Shown here: positions 9,988 through 20,144 of the stretch, piece after piece
Layout: every line of letters starts with the position of its first letter
How positions within the stretch are numbered: the first letter of the stretch is position 1
Program-made: the position numbers and the translations under genes
DNA from: Hormoscilla sp. GUM202
Lineage (GTDB): Bacteria > Cyanobacteriota > Cyanobacteriia > Cyanobacteriales > Desertifilaceae
Length of the DNA: 64,000 nt
Reading direction: 5' to 3'
NCBI GenBank assembly: GCA_005518205.2
Contig: RFFC02000007.1
Location: 83,269 to 147,268 of the forward strand
Notes under the pieces: model-generated
What the model was told of the DNA's origin: nothing
Databases searched by the model: none
Seen by the model: only the letters and a program-made list of their open reading frames with translations

Positions 9988-11051
9988 GGAAGCCTATGAA
10001 TTAGACTTGAGAATTGTGCGACCAGATGGTTCCATCAGACATATTAATGGTCGGGGAGAATGTATTTGTAATGAGGCAGGAGTTGTCCAGCGGATATTAG
10101 GGACGGAGATCGACATAACTGAACGCAAGCAAATGGATGCGGCCCTGCGCTATCAAAAGCTGCAAACGGAACGATTATTACATAATATATTGCCAGCGAG
10201 AATTGCAGATCGCCTGAAAAAAGCTCAAAGCGCGATCGCGGAAAGCTTCGATCGTGTGACGGTGATGTTTGCTGATATCGTAGGCTTTACAGAAATTTCG
10301 GCTCGGCGATCGCCGACGGAACTGGTAGAACTCCTGAATCTGATTTTCTCGAATTTCGATCACCTCAGCGAACTGCATGGGTTGGAGAAAATTAAGACGA
10401 TCGGGGATGCCTATATGGTAGTGGGTGGTTTGCCCGTACCTACCAGTGACCACGCCGAGGCGATCGCCGAAATGGCCCTGGATATGCAACAGGGGCTTTC
10501 CGAATTTAATAGTGACACTGGCGAAGCATTGCAGATCCGCATCGGCATTCACAGTGGACCGGTGGTAGCAGGGGTGATTGGCACCAAAAAGTTCATTTAC
10601 GATCTCTGGGGGGATACCGTGAACACCGCTAGCCGCATGGAATCTCATGGCATACCAGGAACCATTCAAGTCTCTGCTTCTACCTATGAACTGCTACGGG
10701 ATAAGTATCAGTTTACAGCACGGGGACCAATCAATATCAAAGGTAAAGGCCCAATGACTACCTATCTGCTCGCGGGCAAACTCAGCGGACAGTAATCCAC
10801 CATACCGTCACCGAACCAAAATTATGCCACGATCGGCTTGGTCTGAGAAGTTGCAGCCCGATGTAAATCTCCGCCCCCGAGCAGCCGCCCCCCCGTGCAT
10901 CGCAAGCAACAAGATAGAATAATTCCAGCAAGTGTTGTCAACTTAGCTGTCAGTACCGATCGCGATCGGTGCGGATATGACTGGGACGGGCGATCGGCCC
11001 GTCCTACGCAAGAGAGAATTAGATGAAGATACGCGAGGAGAAAAGTAACGC

Positions 11052-13091
11052 ATGGGCAAAGTAGTCGGCATTGACTTGGGGACAACTAACTCAGTGGTAG
11101 CTGTGATGGAAGCTGGCAAACCATTGGTAATTGCCAATGCAGAAGGGATGCGGACTACTCCCTCAGTGGTTGGCTTTAGCAAGGATGGAGAGTTAGTTGT
11201 CGGACAAATGGCACGGCGGCAGACGGTACTCAATCCTCAAAATACGTTCTACGCTGTGAAGCGATTTATCGGTCGCAAGTATGACGAACTCAGTCCAGAG
11301 TCGAAGCGCGTACCCTACACTATCCGTCGGGATGAGGTGGGCAATATTAAAATTAAATGTCCCCGCCTCAAGAAGGACTTTGCCCCCGAAGAAATCTCGG
11401 CCATGATTCTGCGGAAGTTGGCAGATGATGCCAGTCGTTATCTGGGAGAACCGGTGACCGGTGCGGTGATTGCTGTCCCTGCTTACTTTAATGACTCTCA
11501 GCGACAGGCGACCCGAGATGCGGGACGGATTGCTGGTTTGGAGGTGAAGCGGATTCTGAATGAACCGACGGCGGCATCTTTGGCCTATGGATTGGAACGC
11601 CGGGATTATCAGACTATTCTGGTGTTCGATTTGGGTGGGGGTACCTTTGATGTCTCGATCTTGGATGTCGGGGATGGGGTGTTTGAGGTCAAGGCTACCA
11701 GCGGCGATACCCAACTGGGGGGCAATGATTTTGATAAAAGGATTGTTGACTGGCTGGCGGAGCAGTTTCTGGAAGCGGAAGGTATAGATTTGAGACGTCA
11801 CGATCGCCAAGCTTTGCAACGGTTGCTGGAAGCTGCGGAAAAAGCGAAGATTGAACTATCTGGGGTCAGCGTTACGGACATCAATCTCCCCTTCATCACT
11901 GCTACGGCTGACGGTCCTAAGCATTTAGAAACCAGGCTGACCCGTTCTCAGTTTGAAGATTTATGCGGCGACTTGGTGAGTCGCCTGAGAAGACCGATTA
12001 AGCAAGCTTTACAGGATGCTGGTTTGAGTCCGGTGCAAATAGATGAAGTGGTTCTGGTTGGCGGTTCGACGAGGATTCCTTTAGTGCAACAGTTGGTGCG
12101 TAGCTTCATCGATAAAGAACCCAATCAAAATGTCAATCCCGATGAAGTGGTGGCTGTTGGTGCGGCAATTCAAGCTAGCATCCTCTCGGGGATGGTGAAA
12201 GACGTGCTGCTGTTGGACGTGACTCCCCTATCCCTGGGACTGGAAACGGCTAATGGGGTGATGAAGAAGCTGATTCCTCGTAACACTACTATACCCGTGC
12301 GGCGTTCGGATATTTTCTCGACGGCACAGGATAATCAAACTTTGGTGGAAGTCCATGCCCTGCAAGGGGAACGGGAGATGGCAGGGAATAATAAGTCTCT
12401 GGGACGGTTCAAGTTAACTGGGATCCCCCCGGCCCCGAGAGGCGTCCCTCAGATTCAAGTGTCCTTTGATATCGATGCTAATGGGATCTTGCAGGTCACG
12501 GCTTTGGATAGAACTACAGGTCGGGAGCAAAGTATTACGATTCAAGGGGCTTCGACTCTATCTCAAGAGGAAGTTAATCGCATGATCCGCGAGGCGGAAA
12601 AATATGCTCAAGTTGACCGAGAACGGCGGGAACGGATTGAAAAGCGCAATCGCGCTGAGGCTTTAATTGTCCGGTCCGAACGGCAACTCAGAGAAGCGAC
12701 TCTGGATTTTGGCATGCAGTTTGCTAATCAATATCGTCGCCAAATTGACCCCTTAATTGAGGAGTTGCGGGATAGTCTCAGACGCAATGACGATCGGGGC
12801 ATAGACCAGGTGGGCGCTGATTTGCAGGATGTCCTCTACGATCTGAACCGGGAAGTCCGTCTGCGCTTGAGTGAGGAAGATGATGATGATTTGTTTGGTT
12901 CTATTCGTCGCACTTTCTCGGTAGATGCCGATCGCGATCGCGATCGGCGCTCGGACGACTATGGAACACCAACATCAAGAAGCTATCGCCGACCATCCGA
13001 TTCTGTCAGACCTCGCTATAGTAGCAATAGCAATAGGTATAGCAATTATAATGATAATGAGGACTGGGATGATGATGATGAGTGGTTATAG
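11052..13091 (+). CDS. dnaK: Hsp70 chaperone DnaK (one of several cyanobacterial paralogues)
   Basis: ATP-driven chaperone. It opens [16 protein letters not shown] (phosphate 1) and continues with [15 protein letters not shown] (phosphate 2), [16 protein letters not shown] (adenosine motif) and the substrate domain. The lid is followed by a 70-residue low-complexity tail rich in Asp, Arg, Ser and Tyr that ends DDDDEWL rather than the classical EEVD/EVD type end. Length is 679 residues. The tail suggests the DnaK1 rather than the DnaK2 paralogue, but I cannot prove this. GAGGAGAAAAG precedes the ATG. No CIRCE element is seen upstream. It is followed by a J-protein in the same direction, its likely partner. 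Confidence 0.93.
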   Translation: MGKVVGIDLGTTNSVVAVMEAGKPLVIANAEGMRTTPSVVGFSKDGELVVGQMARRQTVLNPQNTFYAVKRFIGRKYDELSPESKRVPYTIRRDEVGNIKIKCPRLKKDFAPEEISAMILRKLADDASRYLGEPVTGAVIAVPAYFNDSQRQATRDAGRIAGLEVKRILNEPTAASLAYGLERRDYQTILVFDLGGGTFDVSILDVGDGVFEVKATSGDTQLGGNDFDKRIVDWLAEQFLEAEGIDLRRHDRQALQRLLEAAEKAKIELSGVSVTDINLPFITATADGPKHLETRLTRSQFEDLCGDLVSRLRRPIKQALQDAGLSPVQIDEVVLVGGSTRIPLVQQLVRSFIDKEPNQNVNPDEVVAVGAAIQASILSGMVKDVLLLDVTPLSLGLETANGVMKKLIPRNTTIPVRRSDIFSTAQDNQTLVEVHALQGEREMAGNNKSLGRFKLTGIPPAPRGVPQIQVSFDIDANGILQVTALDRTTGREQSITIQGASTLSQEEVNRMIREAEKYAQVDRERRERIEKRNRAEALIVRSERQLREATLDFGMQFANQYRRQIDPLIEELRDSLRRNDDRGIDQVGADLQDVLYDLNREVRLRLSEEDDDDLFGSIRRTFSVDADRDRDRRSDDYGTPTSRSYRRPSDSVRPRYSSNSNRYSNYNDNEDWDDDDEWL

Positions 13092-13176
13092 TCAGGTGCT
13101 GTAGTCCGGGCAGATGATGGCCTGCCCAATCCGATTTTTCCGGAAGGGTGGACGGGCGCTGCGCCTGTCCGGAATA

Positions 13177-13218
13177 ACTTACAACTTACAACTTACAACT
13201 TACAACTTACAACTTACA
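13177..13218 (+). repeat. Heptanucleotide tandem repeat (ACTTACA)6
   Basis: Six exact ACTTACA copies just upstream of the J-protein gene. This is the class of short tandemly repeated repetitive sequence known from cyanobacteria. Confidence 0.95.
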
Positions 13219-13235
13219 ATTGATGTGGTGGCAGA

Positions 13236-14237
13236 ATGAAGAATCAGCAAAAACCACTAACGATGCAAAACTTTCGGAATTACTATGAGATTCTGGGAGT
13301 TGCCAGAGATGCTTCGGCGGATGAAATTAAAAAGGTATACCGGCAACTGGCGAGGCAGTACCATCCGGATATGAATCCCGGAGATAAGGAGGCGGAGGAA
13401 AAGTTTAAAGATATTGGGGAAGCTTATGAGGTTCTCTCAGATCCAAATAGGCGATCGCAATACGATCGGTTCAGTCGCTTCGTGCAGTACCAGAAGTTGC
13501 GGGGTAAAAACGGACGTTATAGCAAAGGTTCGAGTCGCTTGTCCGCCGAAGAGATGGAGTATTTCAAGCAATTCTCCACTTTTGATGGCTTTTTGGACAG
13601 CTTGCTCAACCGGCGCCGGGAAGTTAAGGTGGGTGCCCCCACGGGGGAACGCGATCGGGTAACGGATGATTCTGTTGATTCTTATCGGCGCAGCACTAAG
13701 AAAACCTATAACACAATTCCGGCTCGCCGGGATGTGGAGGCGCGACTGACTATACCTTTAGAAAAGGCTTTTTTGGGGGGAAATGAACGCATTCGTCTGG
13801 AAGATGGCCGATCGATCGAGGTAGAGATGCCGCCGGGGATGGTAACTGGGCAGCGGATCCGACTGCGGAATCAAGGTCTTGGGGGAGGAGACCTATTCTT
13901 AAAAATTACCGTAGCACCTCATGAGTTCTTTGGGTTGGAAGGTTCTGATATTTACTGTCAACTACCTGTGACTCCTTGTGAAGCGGTGTTAGGGGGGTCG
14001 ATGGAAGTGCCGACTCTGGATGGGTTGGTGAAAATGAATGTGCCGCCGGGAGTTTCCCCCGGTCAACGCTTACGCCTTGCTAATAAGGGTTATCCTGATA
14101 GCAGGGGCAGACGTGGCGACCAAATTGTGGAAATTCAGGTTGTTATTCCTAAGGAGATTAGTCCAGAAGAACGGGAAGTTTATGAAAAGTTGCGGCAGAT
14201 CGAGGAGTTCAAGCCCCGACGGGATTTATTGGTTTAG
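13236..14237 (+). CDS. dnaJ: Type II (zinc-finger-less) DnaJ-family co-chaperone
   Basis: J-domain protein that stimulates the DnaK ATPase and hands it substrates. The J domain is at about residues 13-80 with the YHPDMNPGD catalytic loop. There is a linker without a CxxCxGxG zinc finger, then two C-terminal beta domains ([30 protein letters not shown]). 333 residues from the ATG at 13236. A start at 13263 ([13 protein letters not shown]) is equally plausible and closer to the family. Its position 3' of dnaK supports joint function. Confidence 0.92.
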   Translation: MKNQQKPLTMQNFRNYYEILGVARDASADEIKKVYRQLARQYHPDMNPGDKEAEEKFKDIGEAYEVLSDPNRRSQYDRFSRFVQYQKLRGKNGRYSKGSSRLSAEEMEYFKQFSTFDGFLDSLLNRRREVKVGAPTGERDRVTDDSVDSYRRSTKKTYNTIPARRDVEARLTIPLEKAFLGGNERIRLEDGRSIEVEMPPGMVTGQRIRLRNQGLGGGDLFLKITVAPHEFFGLEGSDIYCQLPVTPCEAVLGGSMEVPTLDGLVKMNVPPGVSPGQRLRLANKGYPDSRGRRGDQIVEIQVVIPKEISPEEREVYEKLRQIEEFKPRRDLLV

Positions 14238-14305
14238 TTTACAGTATATAGTCAGTTGGTCCGGAGATATTAGCCAACTGCCCGATCGGGACAAGCAAAT
14301 ATCTA

Positions 14306-14690
14306 TTACAATTGATTCAGTGCTGTTTCCATAGCTACTAGTATTTCTTGAATTTCCGCACCGTCTGAACAACTGTAGCTGAGTTCTTTGCCGACAGTTG
14401 TCGTCATACTAACTGTGTAGGTGATTTTCAGATACTTCAGTTTTTCATTCTTGTAATTGCCCATATAAATCAATGACAAACCGAGTAATACCAATTCTAC
14501 ACGTCTGATTAATACACCCAATTACTACTAGAACTCCCAAATAAATTACCCACTTCAGAAAAATCAGTTTTAGTTTTTTTTCTGGATTTTTTTTGCTCGT
14601 CTTAATACTATCAATATAGCGAATTTGATACCGTTCGCCCTGAAGATCGAGCACATTTCTGGTGATGAGGACACCATTTTTGTTTTAAAT
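14306..14690 (-). pseudogene. DUF6232-like small membrane protein remnant
   Basis: Two overlapping minus-strand frames appear to be one gene with a frameshift. The upstream part reads NGVLITRNVLDLQGERYQIRYI and a hydrophobic helix (FLKWVIYLGVLVVIG). The downstream part continues with another hydrophobic run (ELVLLGLSLIYMG) and a beta-rich tail. The layout, an LITN-type start, one helical hairpin and a short C-terminal domain, is like DUF6232. No intact start is seen. Confidence 0.4.
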
Positions 14691-14739
14691 GGGTTCTGAT
14701 GGTTTTTTTTATAACATTGATTATTCACCACTTATCAAT

Positions 14740-14785
14740 TATCAGTTGTTAGTTATCAGTTGTTAGTTGTCAGTTATTGGTTTTC
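14740..14785. repeat. Degenerate TCAGTTGTTAG-type heptamer repeats
   Basis: Short alternating copies of TCAGTTGTTAGT/TATCAGTTG in the AT-rich gap before the UbiD-like gene. They resemble the ACTGACA array at 32160-32201 read on the other strand. Confidence 0.6.
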
Positions 14786-14831
14786 AATTCTCAAATCTCA
14801 ATTTTAAATTTAAAATTTTAAATTTTTCAGT

Positions 14832-16343
14832 TTACCGCATATCATAGCCAAACAGGTTGGGGTCAACCTCCTCTGTTAACTCTACATCATCTAAGCCATA
14901 TTCTTGCCAGCGTCTTTCTACCATCGCTGCTACCTCTGGAGAGGACTCCAGCGGTGCGCCCCATTCATGTTCCGTTTCTGGGGGAATCTTCGTGGTCGCA
15001 TCAATCCCCATCCGTCCCCCTAAGCCGATTTTCTCACTGGCAAAGTCTAAACTGTCAAAGGGCGTATTCGGTAAAATAAATACATCCCGCCTGGGGTCAA
15101 CTTTGGAGGCGATCGCCCAGACGACCTGGCGCGGATCCCGCACGTTGATATTTTTATCCACGACAATCACAAATTTGGTATAGGTAAATTGGGGCAAGGC
15201 CGTCCAAAAGGCTAAGGCCGCCCGTCGCGCTTGTCCGGGATAAGCTTTGTCAATGGAAACGATCGCGGCCTTGTAACTCAGGGCTTCCATGGGGAGGAAG
15301 AAATCGACTATTTCTGAAACTTGTTGCCGTAAAATGGGGGTGTAGATGCGGTTGAGGGCGATCGCCATCATTGCTTCTTCTTTGGGGGGACGCCCGCTGA
15401 AGGTGGTGAGATAGATGGGGTCTTGGCGATGGGTCATGCAGTGAAAGCGGATCAGGGGGGAATCTTCCCGTCCGCCATAATATCCCATATGATCGCCAAA
15501 GGGACCATCTGGCAAGACTTCCCCTGGGGTAATTGTCCCTTCTAAGACAAACTCAGAGTCGGCGGGCACTTCTAAATCTAGGGTCTTGCATTTGGCCAAC
15601 TTGACTCCCGTGCCTCCGTATAACCCGGCAAATAGCCATTCTGATAAGTCTACTGGAATGGGTGTGGCCGCTGCCATGATAATCAGGGGGTCCACGCCGA
15701 GGGCGATCGCCACTTCTAACTGCTTGCCATTTTCTGCTGCTTTGCGGAGGTGACGGGCCCCACCCCGCACCGATAACCAATGTACTGTCATGGTATGGCG
15801 AGATTGCAACTGCAAGCGATAGACTCCGACATTGGGAGTTTTCGTCTGGCAGTCCTTAGTGATGACCAAACCCAGGGTGATAATCTTGCCAGCATCCCCG
15901 GGATAGGGACGGATCAGGGGTAACTGGTTGAGGTCTAACTCATTTTCCCCGATGACCGCCTGCTGACAAGGGGGGAAAAAGTCCCGTCCTGGTTTGGCCT
16001 TCACTACATCAAACAACACCTTCCCAAAGTCGATCGCCTGAGAAATCTGCTTTGGGGGTTTCGGTTGTTGCAGCATCGCCAACTTTTTTCCCAGTTCCTC
16101 CAACTCCTGGGGATGCTGCATGTTCATCGCCCAGCAGATCCTCTGGACGGTCCCCATCAGGTTGACCGCAACGGGAAAGGATGCGCCCTTGACCCGTTCA
16201 AACAGCAACCCGGGTCCCCCCCGTTGCAGCATCCGGTTGGCAATCTCGGCAATTTCTAAGTCAGGATCGACCAAGGCGTCTATCCGCCGCAGTTGTCCCC
16301 GCCCTTCCAGCAACTGGATGAATCCCCGTAAATCTCTCGCCAT
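14832..16343 (-). CDS. ubiD: UbiD-family decarboxylase (cyanobacterial plastoquinone-pathway type)
   Basis: Prenyl-FMN-dependent decarboxylase family. In Synechocystis the homologue acts on the aromatic head group in plastoquinone synthesis; the same role is inferred here. The 503 residues match the family. Visible features are the N-terminal MARDLRGFIQLLE, LGVDPLIIMAAATP, the FGDHMGYYGGRE block of the active site, FSGRPPKEEAMM and KFVIVVDKNINV. The start is the ATG at 16343; a long gap separates it from the next gene, which diverges. Confidence 0.9.
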   Translation of the reverse strand: MARDLRGFIQLLEGRGQLRRIDALVDPDLEIAEIANRMLQRGGPGLLFERVKGASFPVAVNLMGTVQRICWAMNMQHPQELEELGKKLAMLQQPKPPKQISQAIDFGKVLFDVVKAKPGRDFFPPCQQAVIGENELDLNQLPLIRPYPGDAGKIITLGLVITKDCQTKTPNVGVYRLQLQSRHTMTVHWLSVRGGARHLRKAAENGKQLEVAIALGVDPLIIMAAATPIPVDLSEWLFAGLYGGTGVKLAKCKTLDLEVPADSEFVLEGTITPGEVLPDGPFGDHMGYYGGREDSPLIRFHCMTHRQDPIYLTTFSGRPPKEEAMMAIALNRIYTPILRQQVSEIVDFFLPMEALSYKAAIVSIDKAYPGQARRAALAFWTALPQFTYTKFVIVVDKNINVRDPRQVVWAIASKVDPRRDVFILPNTPFDSLDFASEKIGLGGRMGIDATTKIPPETEHEWGAPLESSPEVAAMVERRWQEYGLDDVELTEEVDPNLFGYDMR

Positions 16344-16403
16344 TGTTTTAAGATTTGTAAAGCTTGTCGATCTAATTATGCCCTGTTAGCAACTATAGAT
16401 TTA

Positions 16404-16763
16404 ATGCGATCTGAATAGCAATATCATGCAATGCCCCAAATGTGAATCCACCAACCTGCGTAAAAACGGTCGTGCTGGCGACAGGCAGAGATACCGCTGC
16501 AAAGACTGCGGACGTAATTTCCTCTATCCCAAATCAGCCGAACTGGTGCGGGTTCTTGACGAGGTCCAGGAGACTGCTGCTGAATGCGATCTGAATAGCA
16601 GTATCATGCAATGCCCCAAATGTGAATCCACCAACCTGCATAAAAACGGTCGTGCTGGCGACAGGCAGAGATACCGCTGCAAAGACTGCGGACGTAATTT
16701 CCTCTATCCCAAATCAGCCGAACTGGTGCGGGTGCTTGACGAGGTCCAGGAGACTGCTGCTGA
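16404..16763 (+). repeat. Two tandem copies of a 180-bp unit
   Basis: 16404-16583 and 16584-16763 are almost identical (a few substitutions). The unit includes the presumed translation start, so the second copy added a second zinc ribbon to the encoded protein. Confidence 0.93.
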
Positions 16764-18099
16764 AACTGTATCCTTGCCCGTCCTGGCACAGCCCGATGTC
16801 CCCCAGGACCGGGATAAGCTAAGTCTTTTAGCTTCTGTACTGCTGGAAACCCTGAATAGTAACGAGTTTCGCGACGCCGCCGCCCAATTAGGGCAGCAAA
16901 ATTTGCCCCAGTTGCCACCACCTCCAGCTCAACCAGAGTCAGGCATCGCTATTTTACTGCTGGATGCGGAAAACCTGAACAAGTTTGATGCTAATCTGGA
17001 GCGGTTCTTGAGCGGGATCGGCAACTATCCCCTGCAAGTGAAGATTGCTTTTGCTAACTGGAGAAAAATGCCCGCAGATAAAGATCCTGAATTCTACGAA
17101 CAGGGCTATCAACTGATTCACGTCCCCTTAGGCAAGAATAGTGCGGATGCGCAAATGCTGGCTATGGGGGCTGGGGTCTCTCGCCATTATCCCGATGCGA
17201 AAGAAGTCTTTGTCTGTTCTTCTGATTGGCTGTTAACCCACCTCTGTAATGAATTGCAAACCCAAGGCTTGACTGTCTATCGGGTGCGCAAAGAAAACAA
17301 GAACTTGACTGTGGAAAATCGACTGACTGGGGAGAAAAATCACTATTCCTTGTCTATGAAGTCGGAAATTCCCGATTTTGCTGGGCTGGTGCAACAAGTT
17401 GAGCACCTGCTGGCCGCAGAACATGCCTCTATTAACGAGCGTATCGGCCAGTTGTCTGCTGTTGCTCACCTGTTTGAAGAACGACACCGCTTGCATATTT
17501 CGGAACTGGCAAATTACTCGATCGCTCCCGAACCACAGCCCTTAGCGGAACCGACTGCTGAACCGACTGCTGGACCCACTCTGATCGATTCCCGGGAAGA
17601 TTTAGAAAAGGCAATGATCGTAACTATTGAGGGAATGCTGCGCAAGCAACCGCCCATGAAGCTAACTGTGGTCAACATCAGTAAAGAATTGCATAAGGTC
17701 TACGGAGAATCTGCGAATGCAATTATTAAGCGCTTAAAGCTAGCGCCTTATGTCAGCAAGTTTTTGCAGTCTTGCCAAAGCTTACAACTCCGGAGTCTTT
17801 TGGGAATTAAGTTGGAAGCAGAAGATGTGAAGAAGCAGGTTTCGGAAATTAATTCCCGGGCAGATATGGAGAAGGTAATGGTTGATATTGTCCAAAGTTT
17901 AACAATTCAATCTTCTGGCTCATATATTAATATTTCAAAGGTGGGAACGGAATTCCAAAAGCGATATGGTCATACCGTGACTAAGACTATGAGGAGATTA
18001 AATTTAGGGAGTAAATTTAATAAATTTTTGCAGGATTGTAGTTCTTTAAAGTTAAAAAAGAACGGCAAGCGGTATGAGGTGGCACTTATGAAAGGTTAG
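16426..18099 (+). CDS. NYN-domain RNase-like protein with two zinc ribbons and two LOTUS-like domains
   Basis: Likely a cytoplasmic RNA-processing or RNA-binding protein. N-terminus: two 60-residue copies of an InsA-type zinc ribbon (MQCPKCES...YRCKDCGRNF, CxxC plus CxxC). NYN/PIN-like nuclease domain at about residues 160-320 with acidic residues in ILLLDAENLN, KNSADAQMLAMG and VFVCSSDWLLTH. The C-terminus carries two about 75-residue repeats (VNISKELHKVYGESANAII and INISKVGTEFQKRYGHTV, each followed by a KFLQ-C-SL motif) resembling OST-HTH/LOTUS RNA-binding domains. 557 residues; without the duplication it would start at 16606 with about 497. The biological target is unknown. Confidence 0.82.
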   Translation: MQCPKCESTNLRKNGRAGDRQRYRCKDCGRNFLYPKSAELVRVLDEVQETAAECDLNSSIMQCPKCESTNLHKNGRAGDRQRYRCKDCGRNFLYPKSAELVRVLDEVQETAAETVSLPVLAQPDVPQDRDKLSLLASVLLETLNSNEFRDAAAQLGQQNLPQLPPPPAQPESGIAILLLDAENLNKFDANLERFLSGIGNYPLQVKIAFANWRKMPADKDPEFYEQGYQLIHVPLGKNSADAQMLAMGAGVSRHYPDAKEVFVCSSDWLLTHLCNELQTQGLTVYRVRKENKNLTVENRLTGEKNHYSLSMKSEIPDFAGLVQQVEHLLAAEHASINERIGQLSAVAHLFEERHRLHISELANYSIAPEPQPLAEPTAEPTAGPTLIDSREDLEKAMIVTIEGMLRKQPPMKLTVVNISKELHKVYGESANAIIKRLKLAPYVSKFLQSCQSLQLRSLLGIKLEAEDVKKQVSEINSRADMEKVMVDIVQSLTIQSSGSYINISKVGTEFQKRYGHTVTKTMRRLNLGSKFNKFLQDCSSLKLKKNGKRYEVALMKG

Positions 18100-18193
18100 G
18101 GAATTGTTAATTGCAAATGGGGAATTGCGAAGGTCGTGTAATTGCTTCCTTTCCTGGCAATTAACAAAACGATTAACAATTGAAAATTAACAA

Positions 18194-19639
18194 TTAACAG
18201 CGTCGCAGGCGAGTCAGCAGTACAATTATCTCATCGATCGCCTGGCGCAACTGGGCCCCAGAGAGATCGGACTGATTGATAATGATGCTAAAAACCAGGC
18301 GATCGTACCCGGGAACATCCAGATATCCCGACATTGCTGCGACGCCACTCAACAAACCTGTTTTCCCCTGAAGCATTCCTTCAGCGGGCGTGCCGAGAAA
18401 GCGACTTCTGAGGGAACCTTCTCTACCTCCCGCAACTGCGAGGGAGGCGCGATACTCTGCTGCTGCGGGCGATCGGGCCATAAGCTGGAGAGTTTGCACC
18501 AATGCTTCTGGAGTCACGAGGTTGTGACGGGATAACCCAGCGGCGTCCGTAAGGATGTAACTTTCTGGGTTAACTCCCAATTCGGTTAAGATGAGTTTTA
18601 CCACCTTGAGACTGTTTTTCTCTCGCCGATTTGTGGCACCCAGGACTCGCAATAATGCCTCAGCATAGAGATTATTACTCCATTGGTTGATCTCTTGCAA
18701 GAGTTCTGATAATGGTGGAGATTCTACGGCGGCTATTTCTCGGGTTGGGGGTTGACTTTTAGATGTTACTGCTGTCCGGAGAACGGTAATGCCTTCAGCG
18801 GCTAAGGCCCGGCGGAAATGCTGGAGAAAATTATTCGCTGGATCGACTACTGCTACGGCTGCATCTTCTGATGGGGCCCCCGATCGCAGTTGTCCCCTGA
18901 CTCGTAAGACTCGACGGCGTAAATCTCGTCCGACGGCGATAAATTCTGGTTCTGTGGCTGCAACCGATCGGGAATTGTTCTCAATTCTCCAGCCAAACCC
19001 CTCCACAGGATCGTCCCACTCGACTCGCAAGGGTTCCCCTACCCCTTGGGGAAACAGGGTAAAGGCGATCGCATTTTCATTGACGATTAAGCTATTAACT
19101 GCGGTGCCATAGCCAGCTTGCACGTCTGACCATTCCCAGCTAGGATTGATAGTTGCTTCCTGAAAGTAAGAGTCATCGCCAATGAGTTGGTTGATGCGGC
19201 GAATTCCGTCGAGCTGTTGTGCTAAGCTTTGTAATTGGGCAGGATCTAAACTGGGGTCTCCCCGGCCCACGACTCGGACGCCTAAACTGTCCTGATAAAC
19301 TGAGGTTCTAATCCGATAGTCTGCACCCAACTGATGTAAGGCGGCGGCGGTAATTAGCAGTTTAGCATTAGAAGCGGGAACGAAGTATTTTTCCGCATCG
19401 CGACTGTAGAGAGTCTGGGACGAGAATAAAGGTCGGATTAAAATTCCCCAACGCTGACGGCGGAATTGGGGGCGTGAGACGATCCCATTTATTTCCGCAG
19501 CCAGTTGACCGGGACAAAGGGATGGGTTTTGGGCCACAGTATGCTGGGGACTCTTGGCAGCAGCAGCCAGAAATGGCACCGCTGTTAATTGCCAGATACA
19601 GATTGTTAAGACAATCCGAGCTTTTCTAAGATTGAGCAT
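18194..19639 (-). CDS. dacB: D-alanyl-D-alanine carboxypeptidase/endopeptidase, PBP4 family (S13)
   Basis: Periplasmic peptidoglycan-remodelling serine peptidase. A signal peptide (ICIWQLTAVPFLAAAA) leads. The active-site triad of motifs is present: SxxK as SNAK in VPASNAKLLITAAAL, SxN as SNN in QWSNNLYAEALL, and KTG in LQGKTGLLSGVAAM. 481 residues is normal for the family. The minus-strand start at 19639 lies close to a repeat-rich stretch. Confidence 0.92.
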   Translation of the reverse strand: MLNLRKARIVLTICIWQLTAVPFLAAAAKSPQHTVAQNPSLCPGQLAAEINGIVSRPQFRRQRWGILIRPLFSSQTLYSRDAEKYFVPASNAKLLITAAALHQLGADYRIRTSVYQDSLGVRVVGRGDPSLDPAQLQSLAQQLDGIRRINQLIGDDSYFQEATINPSWEWSDVQAGYGTAVNSLIVNENAIAFTLFPQGVGEPLRVEWDDPVEGFGWRIENNSRSVAATEPEFIAVGRDLRRRVLRVRGQLRSGAPSEDAAVAVVDPANNFLQHFRRALAAEGITVLRTAVTSKSQPPTREIAAVESPPLSELLQEINQWSNNLYAEALLRVLGATNRREKNSLKVVKLILTELGVNPESYILTDAAGLSRHNLVTPEALVQTLQLMARSPAAAEYRASLAVAGGREGSLRSRFLGTPAEGMLQGKTGLLSGVAAMSGYLDVPGYDRLVFSIIINQSDLSGAQLRQAIDEIIVLLTRLRRC

Positions 19640-19731
19640 GTAATTATTCTGTAAGTTATGATAGTAAGAGATGGTATGCTCGGATATTGTTCCTCAAATC
19701 ACGCGATCGCTGCATCCCGAGGCAAGCGCCA

Positions 19732-19811
19732 CGATACCGCGATACCGCGATACCACGATACCGCGATACCGCGATACCGCGATACCGCGATACCGCGATA
19801 CCGCGATACCG
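19732..19811. repeat. Octamer tandem repeat (CGATACCG)10
   Basis: Ten 8-bp units, one with a single substitution (CGATACCA), ending exactly where the vapC remnant stops. It is open in several frames but has no coding logic. Confidence 0.95.
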
Positions 19812-20144
19812 CTATGGTGAAATTGGGAGCTGTTGTTCTTCTGGATCGATAACATCCAGACCCGACGCTCTGGCCGCATCCTTTAGCTTGCGATCGGAGG
19901 TAACGAACGTTCGGTGTCTGGAGCATGCAGATCGCGTAGCGTGCGCGCAGCGCATGTCCTTCAGGACAAGAGCATGCGGAAGACGCCGCAGTTGTTCGAC
20001 CGGTGTCTGGAGCATGCAGATCGCGTAGCGTGCGCGCAGCGCATGTCCTTCAGGACAAGAGCATGCGGAAGACGCCGCTGCCCGACCAGTTTCTTGAAGG
20101 TAGCATTTTACCCAGGCGCTAGCATCCATATAGTAAAAAATCAC
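19812..20144 (-). pseudogene. vapC: VapC-type PIN toxin with its centre replaced by repeats
   Basis: The N-terminus MIFYYMDASAWVKCYLQETG has the first PIN Asp. The C-terminus TFVTSDRKLKDAARASGLDVID has the last PIN strand with its Asp. The central helices, with the two middle acidic residues, are absent; in their place two 78-bp repeats (19912-19989, 20001-20078) are read through. 110 residues instead of the usual about 140. GTG start at 20144, overlapping the vapB stop by 4 nt as in intact vapBC operons. It cannot be an active RNase. Confidence 0.75.
19912..20078. repeat. Two identical 78-bp repeats inside vapC
   Basis: 19912-19989 and 20001-20078, separated by 11 bp. The unit contains GCATGTCCTTCAGGAC and a 21-base word shared with the tandem repeat in the cyclase GAF domain. 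Confidence 0.95.

Larger units (their letters stand above)
6295..10795 (+). pseudogene. GAF-PAS-PAS adenylate cyclase (class III), split by an insertion element
   Basis: Encodes a cyanobacterial sensory cyclase making cAMP. Order: a GAF domain (6295-6880, MPRGVALQGKIWAS, GLHAAFGFPI), PAS 1 (about 6920-7290), PAS 2 (7300 to the insertion, resuming at 9988), a coiled linker, then the class III cyclase domain (about 10250-10750). The cyclase keeps both metal Asp (FADIVGF, IGDAYMVVGG), the adenine-type Lys and Asp (EKIKTIGD, YDLWGD), and the Asn/Arg pair in TVNTASRME. Damage: a TAA at 7048-7050 where PAS 1 expects GYSEEEVAK, a 24-bp tandem array in the GAF domain, and the element at 7530-9987. 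Removing the element and one 9-bp duplication restores IADGEA-YELDLRIVRPDG in frame. The start at 6295 may not be original, since the sequence begins almost directly in the GAF domain next to the tnpB debris. Confidence 0.88.

Noticed and set aside
10943..11051. CIRCE/HrcA operator upstream of dnaK
   Set aside because: No TTAGCACTC-N9-GAGTGCTAA inverted repeat is present in the gap.
11193..11819. Long minus-strand frame inside dnaK
   Set aside because: Antisense shadow of a strongly conserved gene.
19658..20028. Open frames through the CGATACCG octamer array
   Set aside because: They arise because an 8-bp repeat stays open in several frames on both strands; they have no family features or ribosome site.
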